A DNA stretch of 64,000 bases from Tessaracoccus rhinocerotis (GTDB lineage: Bacteria; Actinomycetota; Actinomycetes; Propionibacteriales; Propionibacteriaceae): assembly GCF_007197885.1 (NCBI RefSeq), contig NZ_VKKG01000006.1, forward strand, positions 62,001 through 126,000, given 5' to 3'. Below are positions 44,556-51,365 of the stretch, piece by piece. Both the position numbers and the translations under genes were made by a program. The number at the start of each line of letters is the position of its first letter. Position 1 is the stretch's first letter. The notes beneath the pieces were generated by a model. The model worked only from the letters and a program-made list of their open reading frames with translations. It had not been told where the DNA came from and did no database searches.

Positions 44556-46795
44556 CAGGAGCACCTGCGCCGGCCGAGGGGGAAGCCCGCCGCGGCTTCA
44601 TGGGCACACTCTGGTACGGCTACGCCCGCGTGACGGTCGCGCTGCGCTGGTTCATCGTGGTCGGGTGGGTGGCTGCGGCCGTGGCTGCCACGTTGTTCCT
44701 CCCACCGATGCAAGGCACCGTCGACGACATCGAGGCGCTCGGGGCCAACGACGCCAGCTTCGAAGCGGAACGGCGGTCACTGGAGCTGTTCGAGTTCCCC
44801 CTCCTGGCGCGTGCGGCGATCGTGCAGCGCAACCCCGACGGCCTTCCGCCGCTGGTCCAGGCCGAAGCGGTGATGCGTGGCATCGCGGTCAACCAGGGCA
44901 AGTACGAAACTGAACTACTGGGCGCGATCCCCGTCCCGAACACCGAGGGAGGGTTCCCGGGTGCCGCCGAGAAGAACACGACAGTCATCACCTACGTGTT
45001 CGCCAACCCGGAGCTGAACTTCTTCGAGCAGACACGGGCGGTAGAGGACTTCGCGGCCGAGCAGCTCACCGACGCCTCGGACGCGTACGTGGGCGTCACG
45101 GGCTCGATCCCCGCACGCGCAGCCCAGGGATTGGTGCTGAACTCATACGTCCACATCGTCGAGGTGACGACCGTCCTCGCGGTGCTCACGATCGTGGCCC
45201 TCACCTTCGGCTCGTTGGCGGCACCCGCCGTGACGCTGGTCTCCGTGGGGGCTGCGGTGTTCGTCACGCTCGGCGTCTCCGGATGGGCCGGGCAGAGGAT
45301 GAACGTCGCGATCCCGGCCGACCTGCGGCCGCTGATCGTCGCGCTCCTCCTCGGAATCGTCACGGACTACTGCATCTTCTACCTCTCCGGCCTGCGAACC
45401 AGGCTCCGGGAAGGGCACGACCGGCTGGAGGCGGCGCGCCTCGCCACCGCCTCCTACACGCCGATCGTCACCGTGGCCGGCTTCACGGTCGCGGCGGGCA
45501 CGGCCTCGCTCCTCGTCGCCGAGTCCCCACTCTTCCGCGGCTTCGGGCCCGCGCTCGCGCTCACCGTCCTGACCGGACTCGTGGTCGCCGTCACCCTCGT
45601 GCCGGCCCTGCTCGCGATCCTCGGCCGAGCCGCATTCTGGCCGCGCAACCTCGTCGCCGAACCTGCGAAGGTGCGCGAGCGGCCCTCCCTCCTCACCCGG
45701 GCGGTCGCGCGCCGCGGCTCCGCCTTCGTCCTCGTCCTGGTGTGCGTGGTGGGCTTGGGCGCGGCCGCCTACCAGGCGCGCAACCTGGATCTCGGGCTCG
45801 GATTCGTGCAGTCCCTGCCCGAGACCACGAGCGCACAGCGCGCGGCAGACGCTGCCGGCAAGGGCTTCGCCCCGGGCATCGTCTCCCCGACCGAGATCGT
45901 GCTCGAAGCACCGGGAATCGGCGAGAAGACCGACGAGATCGCCCAGTTCGGCGAGGCCCTCAGGGCCCAGCCCGGCGTGGCGGGCCTCGTCGGTCCCGGC
46001 GAACTGCGCGCCGCGGACGACGTCGGCGCCTTCACAGCTGAGTCGGGCGACGCCGTCCGCTTCCTCGTGGTCCTCGACAGCACACCACTGGAGTCGACGG
46101 CGATCGACACGCTCGGCCGCGTCGAGGCGGCACTGCCGCAACTCGCCGCCGACGCCAACCTTGGCGAGGTCACCACGCTCGTCGCCGGTGACACCGCACT
46201 CGCCTCGGGCATCATCGCCGACACGAGCAACGACCTCCTCCGGATCGGGCTGGTGGCGCTCGCGGTCAACCTGCTCCTACTGGTCATCTTCCTGCGCGCG
46301 CTGGTCGCCCCCCTCTACCTCCTCGCGTCGAGCGTCCTCGCGCTGGGGGCGACGCTGGGCCTGTCGGTGCTGTTCTTCCAGGACTTCCTGGGGCACGACG
46401 GCCTCACCTTCTACGTCCCGTTCGCAGCGTCGGTGCTCCTGCTGTCCCTGGGGTCCGACTACAACATCTTCGCCGTCGGCCACGTCTGGCAGGAGGCCCG
46501 CAATCGGTCGATGCGGGACGCCCTCCTGGTCGCCACCCCGGAATCGACCCGGGCGATCACCTCCGCCGGCCTGGCGCTGGCGGCCAGCTTCGGCCTGCTC
46601 GCCGTGATCCCGCTGGGGCCGTTCCACGAACTCGGCTTCCTGCTCGGGGTCGGTATCCTGATCGACGTGTTCATCGTCCGTGCACTGCTCGTGCCGTCAC
46701 TGATCACGCTGGTTGGCCCGGTGAGCAGCTGGCCCTCTGGGAGGCTGCAGCGCGTGCGGCGCCCCCGCGGCGGGAGAGCACGTGCAGATTCCTGA
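44552..46795 (+). CDS. MMPL/RND-superfamily transporter
   Basis: A 747-aa protein with the MMPL layout: one N-terminal helix, a large extracytoplasmic loop (~40-200), a six-helix group, a second loop (~430-560) and a final group of helices. Typical residues include GIVTDYCIFYLSGLRTRLREG and SLGSDYNIFAVGHVWQEARN, the paired Asp-Tyr helices of the proton relay. MMPL proteins export lipids or lipid-linked products in actinobacteria. ATG 44552 overlaps the upstream stop, and the 3' end overlaps the DUF2993 gene by 14 nt, so the three genes form one unit. Confidence 0.9.
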   Translation: MTGAPAPAEGEARRGFMGTLWYGYARVTVALRWFIVVGWVAAAVAATLFLPPMQGTVDDIEALGANDASFEAERRSLELFEFPLLARAAIVQRNPDGLPPLVQAEAVMRGIAVNQGKYETELLGAIPVPNTEGGFPGAAEKNTTVITYVFANPELNFFEQTRAVEDFAAEQLTDASDAYVGVTGSIPARAAQGLVLNSYVHIVEVTTVLAVLTIVALTFGSLAAPAVTLVSVGAAVFVTLGVSGWAGQRMNVAIPADLRPLIVALLLGIVTDYCIFYLSGLRTRLREGHDRLEAARLATASYTPIVTVAGFTVAAGTASLLVAESPLFRGFGPALALTVLTGLVVAVTLVPALLAILGRAAFWPRNLVAEPAKVRERPSLLTRAVARRGSAFVLVLVCVVGLGAAAYQARNLDLGLGFVQSLPETTSAQRAADAAGKGFAPGIVSPTEIVLEAPGIGEKTDEIAQFGEALRAQPGVAGLVGPGELRAADDVGAFTAESGDAVRFLVVLDSTPLESTAIDTLGRVEAALPQLAADANLGEVTTLVAGDTALASGIIADTSNDLLRIGLVALAVNLLLLVIFLRALVAPLYLLASSVLALGATLGLSVLFFQDFLGHDGLTFYVPFAASVLLLSLGSDYNIFAVGHVWQEARNRSMRDALLVATPESTRAITSAGLALAASFGLLAVIPLGPFHELGFLLGVGILIDVFIVRALLVPSLITLVGPVSSWPSGRLQRVRRPRGGRARADS

Positions 46796-47543
46796 CCGAG
46801 GCACGACGCGGCCGGACGGCGCTCCTGCCGCGCCGTCGTCCCGTCGCCGCCTGCGGCTGAGAGCGCTGGACTGGGCCCTGGGCGCCCTCGGAATGCTCGG
46901 GATCGGGTTCCTCGCGCTGCTGGTGTTCTGGCTGTCGATCACGCGGCCGGTCGACGACACCGGAGCCTCCCCGAGCCCCGTCCCGTCCCCCTCGGCGACA
47001 GCCGGGGGCACCCGTGCAACGCCGCCCCCGGATCTCGCCGACGACCAGGTCTGGCTCGGTGACATCTCACTGGACGCCAGTTCCGTCTTCGCCGCCGGGA
47101 CACCGCTCCACGACGTCGTCGCCACCGGTACCGACGTCACCTCGGGGCCAGACGGTCTCGTCGCCCGCCACCTGGACCTGACGGCCACGGTCCCGTTCGA
47201 GGTCGTGGCCGCAGAACTCGGCCCGGGCAGCACCCTGAGCGCCGCCGAGGGCGGTGAGGTGCGCGTCCACACCCGCATGGAGGCCATGGGACGGACTCTC
47301 TCCGTCGCAGCCACCGGAACCGTCGATGTCGTGGACGGCAAGCTCGTCCTGGTGCCCACCTCAATCGACATCGGAGGGCCCGAGTTCCTCGCCGACCTGC
47401 TGGCCGATGCCGTGCGGGAGTTGGTGACGTTCGAGCACCGCATCGAAGGGCTCCCCGACGGTGTCATCCTGCGGAGCGTGAAGGTGCTGGATGGCGGCTT
47501 CCGCGCCAACCTCACAGGTGACGACGTGCGACTCGTCCAGTGA
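46782..47543 (+). CDS. DUF2993 (LmeA-like) envelope protein
   Basis: A 253-aa protein with an Arg-rich start, one hydrophobic helix (~residues 28-50, WALGALGMLGIGFLALLVFWLSI), a Pro/Ser-rich linker and a beta-rich DUF2993-like domain (~85-253). In mycobacteria the DUF2993 protein LmeA is needed to lengthen the mannan chain of lipoglycans. GTG 46782 lies within the end of the MMPL gene. The pairing suggests a role in export or assembly of an envelope lipid or lipoglycan (inference). Confidence 0.72.
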   Translation: MQIPDRGTTRPDGAPAAPSSRRRLRLRALDWALGALGMLGIGFLALLVFWLSITRPVDDTGASPSPVPSPSATAGGTRATPPPDLADDQVWLGDISLDASSVFAAGTPLHDVVATGTDVTSGPDGLVARHLDLTATVPFEVVAAELGPGSTLSAAEGGEVRVHTRMEAMGRTLSVAATGTVDVVDGKLVLVPTSIDIGGPEFLADLLADAVRELVTFEHRIEGLPDGVILRSVKVLDGGFRANLTGDDVRLVQ

Positions 47544-47565
47544 GTCCGGCCGGCGAACGCGATCA

Positions 47566-47581
47566 GCCCCCCCTCCGGGGC
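47566..47581. terminator. Weak hairpin between convergent DUF2993 and arsR genes
   Basis: GCCCC and GGGGC form a 5-bp stem around a 6-nt loop in the 49-bp gap between the two convergent genes. Short, with only a TTT nearby, so the call is tentative. Confidence 0.35.
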
Positions 47582-47592
47582 AGGGTTTCGCG

Positions 47593-47937
47593 CTAGACCA
47601 GTTGGCCGGTTGCCGTCACGCTGGCGACGCGGTCGAGTACCTCGGGCACGAGCGAGTAGTGCACCCAGGTGCCGCGACGCTCCGACGTGACCAGGCCGGC
47701 CTCGCGGAGGACCTTGAGGTGGTGGGAGATCGTCGACTGCGACAACTCGAGGGGCTCACTCAGGTCGCACACGCACACCTCGCCACTCTCGTGGGAGGCG
47801 ATCACGGACAACAGCCGGAGACGGTTCGGGTCCCCCAGGGCCTTGAACACCTTCGCAAGGCCCTCGGCCTCGTCACCGCCCAGCGGCTCGCGCACGAGGG
47901 GCGTGCCGCAGTCGGTGGGTGAACACGATGAGGTCAT
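47593..47937 (-). CDS. arsR: ArsR/SmtB-family arsenic-responsive repressor
   Basis: A 114-aa winged-helix repressor. The recognition helix region is LELSQSTISHHLKVLREAGLV. The CVC pair in GEVCVCDLSE matches the As(III)/Sb(III) site of ArsR, with a further Cys pair near the N terminus (SSCSPTDCG). The ATG has TAGACT 6 nt upstream and a TCGACA -35 hexamer 17 nt further, a leaderless promoter. It is divergent from arsD-arsA with 98 bp between, where a 16-bp palindrome lies. Confidence 0.9.
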   Translation of the reverse strand: MTSSCSPTDCGTPLVREPLGGDEAEGLAKVFKALGDPNRLRLLSVIASHESGEVCVCDLSEPLELSQSTISHHLKVLREAGLVTSERRGTWVHYSLVPEVLDRVASVTATGQLV

Positions 47938-47943
47938 GACACG

Positions 47944-47949
47944 AGTCTA
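47944..47949 (-). promoter_or_regulatory. Leaderless-type -10 box (TAGACT) for arsR
   Basis: On the minus strand TAGACT is 6 nt before the ATG at 47937. TCGACA at 47967-47972, 17 nt upstream, is a near-consensus -35. Confidence 0.65.
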
Positions 47950-47997
47950 GGTCTTGAATTGACGCCTGTCGAAGCAAAGGTTTAGGCTGACAGCTGT

Positions 47998-48013
47998 ATC
48001 GATGATCATCGAT
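47998..48013. promoter_or_regulatory. 16-bp palindrome, candidate ArsR operator
   Basis: ATCGATGATCATCGAT is a perfect palindrome between arsR and arsD, just before the arsD ribosome binding site (AAGGGAGG). Its place and symmetry fit an ArsR/SmtB operator. Confidence 0.55.
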
Positions 48014-48035
48014 TCAACACCAAGGGAGGTCTGTC

Positions 48036-48416
48036 ATGAGTCTGATCGAAGTCTACGAGCCGGCGATGTGCTGCAGCACGGGGGTGTGCGGTAACGACGT
48101 TCCGCAGGAGCTGGTCACGTTCTCCGCTGACCTGGACTGGCTGCGGAGCAACGATGCCGACGTCCGCCGGTTCAACCTGGCGAGCGAACCCGCCGCCTTC
48201 GCCGCACAGCCCGCAGTGGTGCAGTTCCTGCAGGTCTCGGGCTCCGAGGGCCTCCCCCTGGTCCTGGTCGACGGAGTGATTGCGATGACCGGCCGCTACC
48301 CCGACAGGGACCAGCTCGCACGCTGGGCCGGGCTCTCGCTCGTGCCCGCAGGCGCCACGAACCTGGGGCTCACCGCCGAATCCGGGGGCTGCTGCGGCGG
48401 CTCCAGCTGCTGCTGA
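48036..48416 (+). CDS. arsD: Arsenic metallochaperone ArsD
   Basis: A 126-aa protein that passes As(III) to the ArsA ATPase. The conserved triad sits in AMCCSTGVCG (Cys 12, 13 and 18), as in the plasmid R773 ArsD, and a second Cys-rich end GGCCGGSSCC gives two further vicinal pairs. The thioredoxin-like fold is visible in VVQFLQVSGSEGLPLVLVDG. ATG follows AAGGGAGG. It lies 17 nt before arsA. Confidence 0.93.
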   Translation: MSLIEVYEPAMCCSTGVCGNDVPQELVTFSADLDWLRSNDADVRRFNLASEPAAFAAQPAVVQFLQVSGSEGLPLVLVDGVIAMTGRYPDRDQLARWAGLSLVPAGATNLGLTAESGGCCGGSSCC

Positions 48417-48433
48417 AGGGACCGCTCCAAGCC

Positions 48434-50221
48434 ATGCCGTCATTCATCACCGATGCCCCCCGCTACCTCTTCCTCACCGGCAAGGGCGGCGTCGGCAAGA
48501 CCTCCGTCGCGGCCGCTGCTGCGCTCATCCTGGCGCGCGGGGGGCGGTCGGTATTGCTGGTCAGCACCGACCCGGCCTCCAACGTCGGGCAGGTGTTCGG
48601 CCTGTCGATCGGCAACACCATCACCCCGGTCCCCGCGGTGCCGGGCCTCTCCGCACTCGAGATCGACCCCGACGAGGCGGCCGACGCCTACCGTGAGCAG
48701 ATCATCGGCCCGGTGCGGAACCTCCTGCCACAGGCCGAGATCGCGGTGATCACCGAACAGCTCTCCGGGGCCTGCACCACGGAGATCGCATCCTTCAACG
48801 AGTTCACCGGCCTGCTCACCGACGCCGCCGCCTCGGCCGACTTCGACCACATCGTCTTCGACACCGCGCCCACCGGACACACCATCAGGCTCCTGCAACT
48901 GCCGGGGTCCTGGACGGACTTCCTCAACGAGGGCAAGGGCGACGCATCCTGCCTCGGCCCACTCGCCGGGCTCGACCAGCAGCGGGGCATCTACGCCGAG
49001 GCCGTGGCCGCCCTCGCCAACCCGGAGTTGACACGCCTGGTGCTCGTCACCCGGGCGCAGCGCGCGGCCATGGACGAGGTGGAACGCACCAGCCTCGAAC
49101 TGGCCGCACTCGGCATGAGCGAGCAGTACCTGGTCATCAACGCCGTGATGCCGGAGCCGGCCAGCGACGACGAGCTCGCCACGGCCGTCCACCGCCGGGA
49201 GCAGGACGTGCTGCGCGACCTGCCCGCCGCGATCCGCGACCTCCCGACCGACGTCCTCGAACTGAAGAGCGACAACATGGTCGGCATCGACGCCCTCGGG
49301 AGCCTGCTGGTGAGCGGTCCCGGAACCGGCGCCGACACCGACGGGGCCTTGGGCGAAGCACCGGTGGTGTTCGCCGATGACGGTGGGGACCGGATCGAGG
49401 CCCTGGTCGACGAGCTGGCCGAGCAGGACCACGGCCTCGTGATGCTGATGGGCAAGGGCGGGGTCGGCAAGACGACCGTCGCCGCCGCGATCGCGGTGGC
49501 GCTGGCCGGACGCGGACTGCCCGTGCACCTCACCACCACGGACCCGGCCGCCCACCTGGACGAGACCCTCGACGGCGGTCTCGAGAACCTGACCGTCTCC
49601 CGGATCGACCCCCACGAGGCAACCCAGCAGTACCGGGACAATGTGATGCGCACCAAGGGGGCCGGCCTCGACGAAGCCGGGAGGGCGGCACTGGCCGAGG
49701 ACCTGATGTCGCCCTGCACCGAGGAGATCGCCGTCTTCCAGGCCTTCTCCCGCGCCGTCAGCCAGGCCCGACGGCAGTTCGTCGTGATCGACACCGCCCC
49801 GACCGGGCACACCCTCCTGCTGCTGGACGCCACGGGCTCCTACCACCGCGACGTCGTCCGGCAGATGGGTGAGACCGCGTACATCACCACCCCGATGATG
49901 CGACTCCAGGACCCGGACCTGACGAAGGTCATCGTCGTCACCCTGCCGGAGGCGACCCCGGTCCTGGAGGCTGAGCAGCTCCAGTCGGACCTGCGCCGCG
50001 CCGGCATCCTGCCCTGGGCCTGGGTGGTCAACAACTCGTTGGCGGCCGCACACACCACGGATGCGCTGCTGCGACGCCGCGGGCACAACGAGTTGGCGCA
50101 CATCCGGACCGTCGCGGGGATCGCTCCCCGACATGCGATCATCCCGCTGCTGGAGCGCGAGCCGGTGGGCGTGGCCGCGCTGGGCGCGCTGACCGCCTCC
50201 CCGGACCTGGCGGGCGTCTGA
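48434..50221 (+). CDS. arsA: Arsenical pump-driving ATPase ArsA
   Basis: A 595-aa tandem ATPase. Both halves carry a deviant Walker A (GKGGVGKTS at 16-24, GKGGVGKTT at ~340-348) and a DTAPTGHT signature. The three metal-binding cysteines of ArsA are in place (C114 in SGACTTEI, C173 in DASCLGPL, C428 in MSPCTEEI), almost at the positions known for E. coli R773. ArsA normally docks on the ArsB pump; no arsB, acr3 or arsC is in the window, as the next gene encodes a PAC2 protein. Confidence 0.94.
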   Translation: MPSFITDAPRYLFLTGKGGVGKTSVAAAAALILARGGRSVLLVSTDPASNVGQVFGLSIGNTITPVPAVPGLSALEIDPDEAADAYREQIIGPVRNLLPQAEIAVITEQLSGACTTEIASFNEFTGLLTDAAASADFDHIVFDTAPTGHTIRLLQLPGSWTDFLNEGKGDASCLGPLAGLDQQRGIYAEAVAALANPELTRLVLVTRAQRAAMDEVERTSLELAALGMSEQYLVINAVMPEPASDDELATAVHRREQDVLRDLPAAIRDLPTDVLELKSDNMVGIDALGSLLVSGPGTGADTDGALGEAPVVFADDGGDRIEALVDELAEQDHGLVMLMGKGGVGKTTVAAAIAVALAGRGLPVHLTTTDPAAHLDETLDGGLENLTVSRIDPHEATQQYRDNVMRTKGAGLDEAGRAALAEDLMSPCTEEIAVFQAFSRAVSQARRQFVVIDTAPTGHTLLLLDATGSYHRDVVRQMGETAYITTPMMRLQDPDLTKVIVVTLPEATPVLEAEQLQSDLRRAGILPWAWVVNNSLAAAHTTDALLRRRGHNELAHIRTVAGIAPRHAIIPLLEREPVGVAALGALTASPDLAGV

Positions 50222-50268
50222 CGGCGCCACCGGCCGCCCGGGCTTGGACGGCGTGAGAAGCTGGTGCT

Positions 50269-51195
50269 GTGCAGAACCCAAGCGACCTCTACAGCCTCGA
50301 GCCCGGCGCCGTCGGCGATGATCCGCGACCGGGCGTGCTCCTGGTGTCCCTCGGCGCCTTCATCGACGCCGGGGGGGTGCAGCGCATCCTCAGCGAACAC
50401 CTCCTGAGCGCCGGCAACGCCGAACTCGTGGCGACTTTCGACGTGGACCAGCTCCTCGACTACCGCGGCCGCCGGCCGACGATGGTCTTCGACAGCAACC
50501 GCTGGTCCGAGTACGAGACACCCACGATGCTGCTGCAGCGCCTCGTCGATCGGGACGGGGACACCTACTACGTACTCACCGGGCCCGAGCCCGACTTCCA
50601 GTGGGAGCGTGTGGTGGCGGCAGTGCGCGAACTAGTTGCGATCCTCGGGATCTCGCTCGTGGTGACCGTGCACGGCGTCCCGATGGGCGTGCCGCACACC
50701 CGACCCGTCGGGCTGACCGCCCACGCCACGCAGGCCGCCCTCATCAGTGACGTCCACTCCCCCTTTGGCCGGGTGCAGGTGCCGGGCTCCCTCGGCGCGC
50801 TTCTCGAACTGCGCCTCGGAGACGCGGGACACCCCGCTGCCGGCTTCGCGGTCCACGTCCCGCACTACCTGGCTGCCACCGAGTTCGCGCAGGGCGCGCT
50901 CGCCGCGCTGAACGCCGTCGTCGACCTCACGGGGCTGAACCTGCCCAACGACGACCTCGTCGCCCGGGCCGAGACCAACCGTCGCGCCATCGCCGCGGAG
51001 GTGGACGACAACGAGGAGGTCCGTGGCGTCGTGGCCGCGCTCGAGCAGCAGTACGACGCGTTCGTGAAGGGTCAGGAACGCCCGAACCTCTGGGCAGGTG
51101 ACGGATCCGAGATCCCCTCGGCGGACCAGCTCGGCGCGGAGTTCGAGAACTTCCTGCGCACGGTCTCCGACGAGGACGCCGACGGCGACAGCTGA
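50269..51195 (+). CDS. PAC2-family protein
   Basis: A 308-aa protein of the PAC2 (proteasome assembly chaperone 2) family, which is common in actinobacteria. The Rossmann-like core is seen in GVLLVSLGAFIDAGGVQRILSEHLL, TYYVLTGPEPDFQWERVVAAV and LVVTVHGVPMGVPHTRPVGLTAHAT; a helical, acidic C terminus follows. The bacterial role is not settled. GTG 50269 is 48 nt after arsA and has a weak GAAGCT -10-like hexamer. It is convergent with the LAL regulator gene. Confidence 0.85.
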   Translation: MQNPSDLYSLEPGAVGDDPRPGVLLVSLGAFIDAGGVQRILSEHLLSAGNAELVATFDVDQLLDYRGRRPTMVFDSNRWSEYETPTMLLQRLVDRDGDTYYVLTGPEPDFQWERVVAAVRELVAILGISLVVTVHGVPMGVPHTRPVGLTAHATQAALISDVHSPFGRVQVPGSLGALLELRLGDAGHPAAGFAVHVPHYLAATEFAQGALAALNAVVDLTGLNLPNDDLVARAETNRRAIAAEVDDNEEVRGVVAALEQQYDAFVKGQERPNLWAGDGSEIPSADQLGAEFENFLRTVSDEDADGDS

Positions 51196-51202
51196 GTTCA
51201 CA

Positions 51203-51226
51203 GGTTGAGGGTGCGGCCGCTCAACC
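51203..51226. terminator. Hairpin after the PAC2 gene
   Basis: GGTTGAG (51203-51209) pairs with CTCAACC (51220-51226) around a 10-nt loop, 8 nt after the PAC2 stop. Confidence 0.5.
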
Positions 51227-51326
51227 CCCTCAGGAGTCGCCCCCCGGCCGCGGCCACACCCTGACCTGCGGACCACCATGTCTACTGACAACCATCGTGG
51301 TACTTCCACGCTAGGGGTGTCGCGAT

Positions 51327-51354
51327 CCCAGTACCTCAGTAGGCGGGTACTGGG
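51327..51354. terminator. Hairpin after the LAL regulator gene
   Basis: CCCAGTAC (51327-51334) and GTACTGGG (51347-51354) form a perfect 8-bp stem with a 12-nt loop, 12 nt beyond the stop of the leftward LAL gene. It probably serves as its terminator. Confidence 0.5.
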
Positions 51355-51365
51355 CTTGGTTGGCG

